DNA from: Heterocephalus glaber
Taxonomy: Eukaryota; Chordata; Mammalia; Rodentia; Bathyergidae
Direction of reading: 5' to 3'
Assembly (NCBI RefSeq): GCF_000247695.1
Contig: NW_004624732.1
Span: 24,322,636-24,386,635, forward strand
DNA: 64,000 nucleotides
The notes beneath the pieces were generated by a model. That model searched no databases. It saw nothing but the letters and a program-made list of their open reading frames with translations, and had not been told where the DNA came from. This document shows positions 46,491 through 57,330 of the stretch, piece after piece. The position numbers and the translations under genes are program-made. Position 1 is the stretch's first letter; each line of letters opens with the position of its first letter.

Positions 46491-46574
46491 GTTTTTTTTT
46501 GGTACCGGGGATTGAACTTGGGTCCTTGTGTTTGCGCAGCAGGCAGGGAAACCACTGAGCTAAATCCTCAGCCC
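46491..46574 (-). repeat. ID SINE, young GGTACC subfamily, antisense
   Basis: Poly-T, GGTACCGGGGATTGAACTTGGG, TGCGCAGCAGGCAG, GAGCTAAATCCTCAGCCC. Target duplication CAAACATTTACAGCACT versus CAACATTTACATCAC. Confidence 0.92.
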
Positions 46575-47254
46575 AACATTTACATCACTAACACAGAGAG
46601 ACTGTGAGCCCAGACATTGAATGTCACAGTGTAAAGAGTGCTAGAAATGATCTGTTCCAAGACATAAACCAGGAGAGGCTCAGAAGGATGGGGGCCTGCT
46701 AAAGGTCCCATGGGAACTCACAGGCAAAGCCAGGCTGGTACTCTGGTTACTTCTCCACATTTCCAGTGCCATATCCACTGAACTTCCTCCTCCACTCTAA
46801 ACTAAACCCCGCAAAGTTACTATAAAATTATTATACACAGAGATTAAGTGTGGGGTCCAAATGAACTGTAATGCATACTCAAATTATACAAAAATACAAC
46901 ACCACTACGGTAGAAATAATCAGTTGACAAATGCTCTTGCTTTCCTAAATCAAGGAAGGCAATCTGGAATCTGCTTGATTGGTTCATATTTCTCAAGAGA
47001 GATGTCAAACAAAAATGAAAAAATTCATTTTCTCCCATCAAAAAAATGTTCCCAAATTCATCTATCAACAAACATTTACTAAGCACAAATAAACAGAAAT
47101 TAACAAGTGTTTAAGAACAAGGGAAATCCTAGGGACAAATAAGAGCCAGGGCTGAGGCAGGACTTCTCAGAGGAGAAGGCCCCTGGTTTCATAAAGGAGG
47201 AAGGATACACCAAGGACCAAGAGCAAAGGCCTTTAAAACACCTGTGGTCAGTGG

Positions 47255-47490
47255 ATGGAGGATGCATGGATGGATGGATGGATGGGTGGATGGATGGATA
47301 GATGAAGGATGAGTGGATATATAGGGAAGTGAATGAAGGAAGGATAGAAGATGTATGGGTGGAAAGAACATAGAAGAATGGGTGAATGGAGGATCGATGT
47401 ATCAATAAATGGATGAAGCACGGTGGGTAGAGGGGGGAATGTACAGATGGGTGATGGAGGATGGACGGTGGAGGGTGGAGGGTGGATACA
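47255..47490. repeat. (GGAT)n degenerate simple repeat
   Basis: Runs of GGATGGATGGATGGAT with GGGT, GGAA and GAGT variants over more than 200 bases. Confidence 0.88.
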
Positions 47491-47519
47491 TGACCCTTAA
47501 ATCACTAAAGGTACCCTTA

Positions 47520-47652
47520 AATCACCTATAATCCCAGCACGTGGAAGGCTGAGGCAGGGGGATCATCAGTTCAAGGCCCAGCCTGCACTACATACTGAGT
47601 TCAAGGCCAGCCTGCACTATATAGCAAGACCCTATCTCCAAAAAAAATCACA
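47520..47652 (+). repeat. B1 SINE
   Basis: CCTATAATCCCAGCACGTGG, GGCTGAGGCAGGGGGATCATC, the internal duplication GTTCAAGGCC(C)AGCCTGCACTA present twice, and an A-rich tail. 7SL-derived. Confidence 0.88.
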
Positions 47653-50600
47653 AAAAAGGATTTCAGAGGATAATGGTGGAAAGTGCAATGAGAATTGGTC
47701 TCATCTCCTTCCCTCTTCCACTAGCCATTCTGTCCAACAGGTTCAAGAGGCAATCCAGAGAGGGAGCCAGCTCAGGTTGGGAACAGGTGGGGGCTATACA
47801 CCCCTTGCCTATAGATAGGCAGGGACTGGCAGGCTAGGAAGAGGTACGTGCATATTTGCTGAGAAGCCCCTCTCTTGTCCACAGTTGTATGTGACCCACT
47901 TGGCAGAGACAAAAAAAAAAAAAAATGCTTCTGTAACTGAGTCAGCCCAAATCCAAGCAGGGAAAAATAAAAAGTCAAAGGTGACCACTGCTTTGCTATT
48001 CATCAGGATTCCAAGTGGTCCAGCCTCAGAAAACCCCTGGGCCCACTAGATGTTCACATCTCACAACGTGAAGATGCACCACAGGCACACAGTCCACTAG
48101 CAAAGCTGTCCTTGGGGTCACAGGCACCCCTTCCAGGCATCTCCAGCTGACCTCATCCCCCAAACCAGAAGTTCCAGAAATGCCACACTGTGTCCTCCCT
48201 TGCCTTTCTGTTGGCAGAGTCTCACTGTCATCGCAGAAGAGCCCTCCTGGTCCTCTCTAGGAGAAAACTGTCCAGCTGCTAAGCACAGCTGTGTGGTTAA
48301 ATATCCCACCCCAGGACTCTGCATTCCCTGACTAAGAGCTACCAGGAGCAGTCCAACACATAAGTCACTGTAAAGTGGCAAGCATGTCAGCCTGCAGCCA
48401 GGACACAGTTGTATCCAGATTCTCTGGGAGACCACTTTGGGTAATTCCAGCTCCTGGGCAACATCTCAATGTAGCCACCTTGCAAGGTCACACTGGCTGA
48501 TTCCCAGCTTTCCTGAATAGCCTCCCTGCTAGGCCTGGAGGGCTCTGGAGGAAGATACTCATTGGAGAAATCTACTGGGATTCCCGAGGCCGCCAACTCC
48601 ATAACCAAGTTAGCAAAGTGCATCTGCTTAACCAGTGCCCAGCACAGAACAGATGTTCCAGTGAGCACCTGCTGATTGACTGATGGATTACACAAGGAAT
48701 TCCTCTTGGCACCTGCCACACCATTTCAAGTTCAAGGCACAGAAAAGAAAGCTTATGATTATCAACCTGGTATAAGGAAGAGGGACATAAAAAGTCCTGC
48801 TGTCAGGGTCCCCTGGACATGCAACAGCAGCATCCCGTGTGTCACAGGGAGGGGACCCTGGGGTGGGCCTTGCAGGTGCTGTCCATCCACCCAGGATTTC
48901 CATCCATGGCACTGCCATTCACGCTGTTGACACTGGGCTCCCTCAACCCTTGTGGAGGTGTTGCCTGGTACAGTACAAGCTGCTGAGTACTATCTTTGTC
49001 CTTACCCCTCTGAGGGGTGATCACATGAATCTGACCAGGATGGCTCCCCAAAAGTCCTGCTGAGTCATGTGGGGTCCAGGGGGACCCTGGACAGTCAGGC
49101 CCAGAGATGGCAGTGCCAAGGCAGGGACCCCAGCTTCAGACATCGACCCTCACCCAGATAACACATCATTGTCCATAGCCTGGGTCACAGATCTCACATG
49201 ATTCTTACAAACTCCATCAAAGAATAACTGAACCACAGGGACAGAGGAAAAACTGAGGCCAAGAAAAGGGGGCCAAGACAAGGCCCAGGACCCAGGGCAC
49301 CTCACACATGCTAAGCATAAACCAGGCTTTTCAATGTGATAAACAAGCTCCAAGTCCTGTTCCCTGGCTGCATCCATTAATGGGAACACTTTGTAGGGGG
49401 TGGGACCAGCATTCTGGAGGGTAGGTGCTGCGTGTACCTGGGTCTTGGGTAGGGAGATCAAGCCCAAAGGGATTCAGGGCAGTGGGGGCACAGCAGGCCC
49501 ACCCACCTGCACTTGGAATCAGCCAGGCCAGCAGGTTCCACACCCTGCACCACCACGAGGGACCTCTGGAAGGGAATGGTAGGCACCTGAGCCCCAAAGG
49601 ACATAGGAGACATTCTCTCCACTGACACGCACCATGCCTCTCACAACCAAGGTGGCTGGGCTTCAGCAAAGGCCTGGGGTCCCACACCCACAGCCTCGGC
49701 TTATCCTGTCCAAGCAGCCAAGGTTTGTGGGTAGTCTAGGGTCCGTGTGGGACCCAGGAAGTGAGTGGGTGGGCAGGGTCAGCGGAGACTAGCACTGAGC
49801 CCTCTCTGCACTGACCAGTATAACTGGGTCTGCTTACCCTCAGGGAGGACCCTTGCAACTGTGGCCTGGTACCATCCCAGCACGGGAATGTGACAGCCAA
49901 AACTAGCTCCACTCGGGCATCCTCGTCCCTGCCAATCTATGTTCTCCCTACCCTTCTTGGGGACCAAAAACGATGTCCCTAGGTAGATCCTTCAAGTGTG
50001 GTTCAAGCAAAACCAATTCATACTGCTAAACACCAAGCAATCCCAAAGACAGTCCAACTTCCAGCCATTTCAGACATGAAGTAAGAACACAGTCATCACG
50101 AGGCAGATTCAGGAAGACAGGAGCCAAATCCCAGGGACCCTAGGGACAGAATCCACAGCACATAAACCAATGTGCTGATTGAACACACTCTCTCCTTTGT
50201 CCTGGGTCTGGCAAAAGCCGTGAGCTCCAGAGCCATTTTAGAGTTTTGGCCTCTGTTCCATGCTAGAGGGACCCTACCCTGAAGTCCACTTCTCTATGCT
50301 ACTTTGGAGCAGGAGCACTCCTCGATTCTCAGTTAGCTTGCCTACCCCGGACTCTGGCCCAGCAACAGATGTTGGGGCACCTGCAAGTCTTCCAGTCTGC
50401 TGACAATGAGTCCTGGACTGTCCTAGACCTCGGGAACTTCACAATAAACAAAATTCATTCTCATCACCCCCATCTGGACAAAATGCAGATTCCTGGCCCC
50501 ACTCTGCAGCAATTCTCATTCAGTGGATTCTCCCTGCAGCCTGAGAATCTACAAATGTAGGGAGCTTCCCACCTGACTCTCATCTCAGAGGCCTCAGAAC

Positions 50601-51987
50601 CCCACTTGGAAACAGTCTTTGAAGGCTTATCCTCAAATTTGCCTCCATTCCCTTATTTCTAGTTCTGACCTTCCTCTCCTGCTACTTCTCTTCTTTGTAT
50701 AAATACATCTTGAGAAAAAAATCTAGTTCATAATGAGCTGGTGGTTAAAGTTCTGCTGATATAAATGTATATCCACATAAATATACTTACAGCACATCCT
50801 TCATTCACACATAACAGCGGGAAAAGTAATCTAACATACTACATTTCGTGTGTAACATACTACTTATGTATATGATGTACTCTATCTTCTCCAGACAATT
50901 GCATCTGAATTACAATTCAAACCTTCTTGTTCTGTTCCTGCTCTTGACCCACATATCTGAAAAATCCAGGCTGAGCAATCCTAACTCTGATTTCCTCTTC
51001 TATGACATAAACCAAACAACTAATGTATGCCCAGCCTCGGATCACAAACACCACAGATGTACCTTTACCTTGATCTCCACAGACATCGAGGGCCAGCCCT
51101 AAATATACTGTCACTGCCTGGATACACACAATGTATCAGAACCACACATCCCCACCACTGTCTGCAGAAACGTCTGAGTGATGCGCCTTCAACCTGTCAT
51201 CTGAACATCCTGACCTCAATTTTTGAGAAGTAAAGTCAAAAGACTGCCCTTATCTTTAGAGATCCAAGACATATTTATGTGTCGACCCTTCCTTCACTGT
51301 CTTCAGCTTTCAGGAGAGTCTGAAAAGGCCATCATAGGCCAAGTGCTTTCCCTGCCCCCTGCTAATTGCTCCAAGTCCACCCCCTACCCCTGTCCACATT
51401 CACCCTGTTACCACTTCCTGGAAGTGATCTGAATATTGAGGCTGGCTACAAGGAGTGACCAACAGGAGAAGGCATGAGCACATTCCTTGCCTAAAACTAG
51501 GTCCTCCTAAACTGCCTGCAGTCTAACTCTGCCCCAGGGGCAGGGCGCACTGGGTCCCACCCAAGGTTCTTAAGCTGGAAGGACCTGAGAGACCACATCT
51601 GCCAAACCTATCCTTCTACAGAGCAGCAAACCCACTCGCACAGGGTCACCTAGTTTTGAGTGCCTGGGCCTCATCTCCCTGAGGGCAAACACACTGGGGT
51701 TCAGGCTGAGGTCTCCTCCAGGTACCTCTGTCATTCTTACTTTCTTCCTCAACTTTTTCCAGAGGAAACAGTTGGAAAAGATGTTATTATGAGAAAGTCT
51801 TCCTCAAAGATATCTGAATGGTCCTCTGGCCCTACTTCCTACAGCACCATTGTCAACTTCACAAACAGGTACTTAACGAAGGTTTCTGCTTTAATTAGCA
51901 AACAGAAACGGGGGGGGGGGCACAAAGCCCCTTCACCCTCCTCCTCCACCTGGTACAGTCACACTTCTCCTTCAAGAACAGTTCAAA

Positions 51988-52079
51988 GGGGACTGGGGAT
52001 TTAGCTCAGTGGTGCAGCGCCTGCCTCAAAAGCACAAGGTCCTGAGTTCAAGCCCTGATACCAAAAAAAAAAAAAAAAA
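51988..52079 (+). repeat. ID SINE, young GGTACC-like subfamily
   Basis: GGGGACTGGGGATTTAGCTCAG, AAAGCACAAGGTCCTGAG, CCCTGATACC and 18 A. Flanks GAACAGTTCAAAG and GAACCGTGCAAAG are the target duplication. Confidence 0.93.
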
Positions 52080-52389
52080 GGAACCGTGCAAAGGAGAAGC
52101 CTTCCTCAGTTCCTACAGCGGAGCTGGTTCCATCCCATAGTCCTATGACTAGGCATGTTGGAACTCTGTACATTCATTTCTGTGTCCTCCCCAAAATGAT
52201 ACTGTTGAGTCTTTCATCCTAGCTCCTAGGACACTGCTTGAACTACAGATTCTCAAAGCAAAGAAACAACAAATTAAGCTCAATTTTCTGGCCATCAAGG
52301 TTTGCCTACACTGCAGATACTTGCATACTAATGTCCCCATCTCAGGTTTAAAAATATGGACTTCTTTTTTTTTTTGAACTCCCAACATA

Positions 52390-53000
52390 ATGAATGAGCT
52401 TAAATATTAGAAGTTGAAATTATTAAGTAAATCATTTCACCTGCAAAGATTCTATTTGCATAATATTAATTCATGATGGCAGCTAAAACAAATTCATCAC
52501 ATTCTGTATATTAGAAGCTGATTTATGTAGGAACTGAAAAAAATCATGAGCTCAAAATTATGTTGGCATGCTGTACGTGCTCAAAGGAGAAAGGTTTTTC
52601 TTCCATCTTCCTTTTTTTTATTTTTTTAAATCATCCAAACAGCTGAATTATGGTGAGAAGGAAAAGGATTTGAGGAGAGGAAGGACTGGCATCTCAGAAA
52701 TGAACGATGCTGCCGCCTCACATGTGTGGGGCTCTCAGCCAGCTACACACACTCTCCAGTTATTAATGTCAAGTATGCCAAAGATACGCTGGAAAATCAT
52801 TACCATTCATCGCCACTAACCGCCATTAAATTTCAATCAATTCAACTTAGCACAAGTGTACTTGAGCGGCCCTTACAGTTCCTTATAAATGTGGCTCCAA
52901 AGTTGGGCTGACGTATGGTATTGTCCATCGCACAAAGAAGCGCGCTAAGCATCGGCTCAAAGGAGACTATCTTGGACCGGGGGACGATGCTCTTTTAAGC
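52390..53000. promoter_or_regulatory. Candidate conserved non-coding block
   Basis: About 600 bases free of recognisable repeats, AT-rich, with ATTTGCATAATATTAATTCATG (octamer-like ATTTGCAT), CACTAACCGCCATTAAATTTC and a CpG-keeping right part (CGCACAAAGAAGCGCGC). It lies next to the small CpG island. The retained CpGs and lack of insertions in an otherwise SINE-rich intron suggest constraint; not tested. Confidence 0.42.
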
Positions 53001-53224
53001 ATTCTTCCCTAAGCACGCAAAGATCATTTTCTGCCCGCTAAGAGGTCTCCAATCCGTACAGATCGGGACAAACGGAGGGCAGAACTACCCTTCCTTCCCT
53101 TTCCTCGGGGTGGGGACAGAAGGCCTTCCTGGCTACCAACTGCAGATGCCTCACAGAAAAAGTTTCAAACGCCACCAAAAGTTTGGTAACTTGGGGTCTC
53201 CGTATCTCTCTTTGCTGAAATGTT

Positions 53225-53640
53225 CCCATTGCTCCGAAAACTGTCAACGCAACTGGAACCCCGATTCGGGAAGCGGGGGGAAGGCGAGCCAATGGGGCGC
53301 CAGAGAGGAATGTCGCTCCAGGCACCTCTCAGAACCGCAACTTTTCCAGGTGGAGAGGGCTCCGGGCGCCCGGCCCGGCCCAGGGGATCTAGCCCGCTGG
53401 CCTTCTTCCCGACTCGACACGAGCAGGGTCCGGCCTCCCGCCACCCGCCGCGACAATGTGGCCATTGTTCGGGCGCCGCAAACCAGGCGAGCGCGCAGGT
53501 GGGAGGGACGCGGCCGGCGGCTCGCGGGCGCTTGGGGCACGGAATGTCCCCCGGTGCGCCTGCTCGCACACACGGCCTCCCCGGCCCGGCCCGGCCCGGC
53601 CGGCCAGCCCTTGGCGGGCAAGACACAGAAGGGACAGAGC
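53225..53640. promoter_or_regulatory. Second, smaller CpG island in intron 1
   Basis: About 0.4 kb rich in CpG, including a GGCCC run at 53580-53605. It stands in a non-repetitive stretch, 4-5 kb downstream of the main island in the direction of GLI2. It could be an alternative GLI2 promoter or an intragenic CpG island enhancer; the sequence alone does not decide. The long frames through it on both strands look like chance frames in GC-rich DNA. Confidence 0.5.
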
Positions 53641-53850
53641 GAGGATGGGGGGTGACAAAGGAGAGGCAAGAGGAGACAAAGAGGAGTGGGGGAGGGAGGG
53701 AGCAGAAATGGAAGAGAAAAAGGAGAGGAAAAGGAAAGATAGGGAAGAAGGCAAAGAAAAGAGACCTAGGGAGGGGAGGGCCCAGAGAGGGGAGACAGAG
53801 AAAGGATAAAGAAAAGGAAGATGGGAGAGAGTGGAGGAGACAGTCAGGCA
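53636..53850. repeat. Purine-rich (GA) low-complexity tract
   Basis: About 215 bases almost purely A and G on the plus strand, adjoining the small CpG island. It creates spurious Glu/Lys/Arg-rich reading frames and is capable of triplex (H-DNA) structure; the latter is inference. Confidence 0.8.
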
Positions 53851-54060
53851 GGGTAGAGCAGTGTAGTCCAGGCTGTCCAGGGAGCTGCTGGAAAGAGCAA
53901 GAGTTCACCAACCTCACAGAGGCAGCCAGCCCCAACCCAGCAGAGTAATCACGCTGGGGGCTTTGCTTAATTACAGGCTCCAGAGCTGGGTCTGGAGGCA
54001 GGGAGATACTTAGCTGTGTCCCCAGCCAGGTCGGGTGCTGGACCGGTTTGCAAGCCTGGG

Positions 54061-54069
54061 AGATATAAA
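54061..54069 (+). promoter_or_regulatory. TATA-like motif
   Basis: GATATAAATACC on the plus strand, a good TATA-box match but on the strand opposite to GLI2 and with no transcript evidence; listed as a weak site. Confidence 0.15.
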
Positions 54070-54299
54070 TACCCCACCTCCACCCACCCCAAGCCAGAAG
54101 CCTGTGGAGGACAGGCTGGGGGCTGCAGCAGGGCCAACTGGACACCAGCTCTCCCCAGGAACAGCTTTCTGAGTTCACTTGGGACAGGAGTCCCTGTGCT
54201 GGCCAGCCAGGAGGCCACAGGCCTGGGGAGGCCCGACTGAGCCTGCAGCAGGGGCACCTTCCCTCCTCTACATCTGGAGGCCTAGAGCCCTGGCCATAG

Positions 54300-55400
54300 G
54301 AAGGAGAAAATCAATCCCAATCCTGTGCTAATGAATAAAAAGTCCTCTTTATTTCACTACCGTTTTTGGTTCATTAAATTTTCCACAGATTTGCAGAGAA
54401 GAAAACATAATCAATAAACCCTGACAAAAGTGACGTGTGAAAAAGGCCAGAGAATGGAAAAGCGAGATAAAAGTGATATCCGATCACTGATTTCCGAGGC
54501 AGATGACGAGCTCGGGCTGCTGAAGAATCTCAATGGGCCATCGCCCCTCCACTGCTAGCCTTCCATTTGCTGCAACTCCTCATTCAAGACAATAGTAAAA
54601 GCACTAAAACTGTTTTTCTTATGCTAATGGCTGAAACTTGGCACTCAGTTAAAACACACTTCCCAGGGACCTGCTTTTTTTTTTTTAAACAACACACATG
54701 TGCACACAAATAAAACCACATTAACTTGTTCCATTTAAACTCAAATCTCAAAGAAACAGTTTAATATGTACTCTTTGGTCACATCTTAAATGAGTTATTT
54801 TCTCCCATATGTATGCTTTTTAAGAAACCAGAAACAAAGCCTAAACCTCAATATTAAGGATTCTTTTGCTGATGAAAGAATTGGGGGGAAAATAAGACAC
54901 TAAACGCACAGAAAGTATGCTGTCTTCATCCCTGTGTTTTCCCAGGTTTTTTAGTGTAGTTGCATACATTAAGGATGCTTTGTTGCTCTCAAAATCTAAA
55001 AGCAATGACCAATGATTTGCTTTTTAAAATCCTTGATATTCCACAGAAAACTCTCCGATTAATTTTAGAGAAAATGATTATTATTGAAACGGGTGTATGT
55101 GTTTCTTTGAAAATCACACATGAGTAGGTGTTACTCTTTACCCAAGGATACTAGCAATCGTCAATGTCCACGACCCTTTTCCCAATCTGCTTTTAAACAA
55201 GCGAGCAGTTTGCCTTTCCCCAGTTTTTTAGACGTGAGACAGCCTTGCACACTGAAATTGCAGGGCATTCTGGTTGTTGGTACAATCACCTTTTCTGCCT
55301 CTACAAATTTTCTGGAATCTGAGAACACTGTTTCTTTCTTTGGCATTCTTCACGTTTCATTTGTCCCTGCCTCTGACACTCACTGAAAAGAAAAAAGGAG
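54300..55400. promoter_or_regulatory. Candidate conserved non-coding block, repeat-free
   Basis: About 1.1 kb of single-copy AT-rich DNA without any SINE, LINE or LTR likeness. It holds GATATCCGATCACTGATTTCC, CATTCAAGACAATAGTAAAAGC (SOX-like ACAATAG), TTATGCTAATGGC and CGATTAATTTTAG. About 3 kb downstream of the main CpG island in the gene's direction, the position expected for promoter-proximal intronic enhancers. Inference from composition. Confidence 0.42.
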
Positions 55401-57060
55401 GCAACTGCTTCCCCAGGGTTCCTTTTCAAAGGAGCCTGGTCCAGCAGGCACAGCTGCGGCTGTCCACAGCGAGGTCCACCTGTCCTGGCCATCTCTTGTC
55501 CCACAAGCTCCAGGAAACAGGCTCTGGCACAGGTAGATGTCCCCCTCCCCCAAGCCTAAAGTAGCTAGGCAGTTCACTCTTCCTTCCCCAGAGCGCAAGG
55601 CACAAGAAAGAAAGCCGGCTGAACACACATTCCTGGACCGGCCAGCTGCCCAGCCTGTAGACACACAAGGATGCAGAACTCTGGTTTTGAGTTTTAACAA
55701 GCCAGCCGAGTGTGAGGGGGTCACACTGGCTTTCAAAGTGCACATGACAACCTCCTGGTCTCATTTGAAGGGGCTTGCTGCACTCAAGTTTTCCCTTGGG
55801 TTGGCCAAAGGGGGCCCTGATGCAAGAAGGGTGTTTATAGGCAAATATCCAATTTTGTCTGTCTGCCTGCTGAATCCCCCAGTTGCTAATCCAGCCCCAG
55901 GGGCTGCACTGTGTACAGGGCACTTGTGGGAGTACAAAAAGCGTGAAGTATTTGTGTATTTTTCAGTCTGCAGTGCAAACAAGCGAGCTCTAGTACACAG
56001 CCCTGTAGATCCCTGCAGCCAGGCAATGAGCTGCTGACCCACAGACTGCAGGCCCCTCTTCTGACGAGGCACCTCAGAGCATTTCCTCTCTGTTCAGTGT
56101 TCTCCGAAGTGGGCTGGAGCATCCTGAGAAAGTGGAGGGGGCTCAGCCTCAGAGTGGGCTGAGTCGAGAGCTCCTCGGAGGGCTGGGGACATTGGAGTTT
56201 GGGAGCAATCTGGAGGTCCCAGTGCCAGGAGTCTGAAGCCTGTGCAAACTTGGGCTACATCAACGCCCATAAAGGATAAAAAAATCCCTCACAGTCCTAC
56301 CGTGTTGCTCAATGAGTCCCATCCTCGCTGGGAAGGGGTTTTCTCCCTCTTCCTTGGTCTCACCAGCTGACTTTGCAAACAAATCACTCTGAGCAGTTTG
56401 TCGGGTGCAAGGCTGGTTCACCCAGGGCAGGTGGCCTACTCTAAATGCCACTTGCTGCCAGCATTAGTTTAAATCCTTCTAGAATCAGAAACAACCTAGT
56501 GAAATTGGCATTGTCGTCAAAGCAAAGGGGAAACACAAAACCACCCTAAATCTTACAAAATATAATTAAAACTCTTCAGACAAGAGACAACTTTCCATGC
56601 AGCTAGGTTTGAGGAGAATATGGATGCCGAAGTCTCCACAAATCCTGGAACCCTCAAGAGAGCAACCAAACCTGGGAAATCGAAAGCAAGAATGATGAAG
56701 AAAGAGGAGCACAGGCAGGGAGGCCCTTTAGGGAGCATCTGTAGCACCGAGATTCTACATTCTGAAATCACTGCCCCAGGACAGACCAGAAGCTGGAAGA
56801 AGGCTAAACAGCCTCAAAACTCAAACCAGTCAAGCATGGCCAGGGGTCCCTTCCCTCCCTTGGGAAGATCAGCCCAGGCAGGTACACAGTGAATTTCCCC
56901 AGACGGAGCAACTTTGGAGGTGCACCCAGACCCAGGGAAGGCCTGCCCCCAGACACTCGGAAGCCAGAGGGGAAGGGAACTCCCGACCTAGGTAAGGAAA
57001 TAGGCAGGGAGGGGGCTCCTAGAGGAGGTGGCTAGAACAAACAGATCTCATCAGGGAGAC
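55401..57060. other. Single-copy stretch before the CpG island
   Basis: About 1.7 kb with no repeat I can name, ordinary base composition and no supported exon. A part of GLI2 intron 1. Confidence 0.45.
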
Positions 57061-57330
57061 TCGTGACAAGCCCGCCTATTCCGCTGCTATCCCCCGCTGT
57101 ATATTTTGGATTTCACAGTTTATTTACTTTACTTTTTGGCACCGGGCCCCCTGAGCATGCCAATACAATATTTGTTTAAACACTATTTTATGCCGCTTGC
57201 GAGGGAAACGTTTACTTTCAAATTCTCCAACATCCCCCAGAGCCTCGTCTGCAAACAGCATATGAGCGTTTTACAACTGCTCCCTTTATCTGAAGCTGTT
57301 GGGATTAAACCTTCACACGCCCGGCAGGGG
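57060..57330. promoter_or_regulatory. Candidate conserved element at the edge of the CpG island
   Basis: CCGCTGTATATTTTGGATTTCAC, CAATACAATATTTGTTTAAACAC (forkhead-like TGTTTAAAC), GCATATGAGCGTTTTAC: AT-rich but CpG-keeping single-copy DNA immediately downstream of the presumed promoter. Inference. Confidence 0.4.

Larger units (their letters stand above)
46575..52000. other. Intronic stretch, mostly single-copy
   Basis: Contains a GGAT repeat and a B1 at 47.25-47.65 kb; from 47.65 to 51.98 kb I see unique intron, no repeats I can name and no exon. Confidence 0.5.

Noticed and set aside
47255..47490. Periodic GGAT array as a CRISPR-like or satellite array
   Set aside because: Mammalian context, four-base unit and no spacers: a simple repeat.
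53165..54178. 337-codon minus-strand open frame through the small CpG island
   Set aside because: It reads the complement of the polypurine tract (Ser/Leu/Phe/Pro runs) and has no recognisable domain. Position and composition explain its length.
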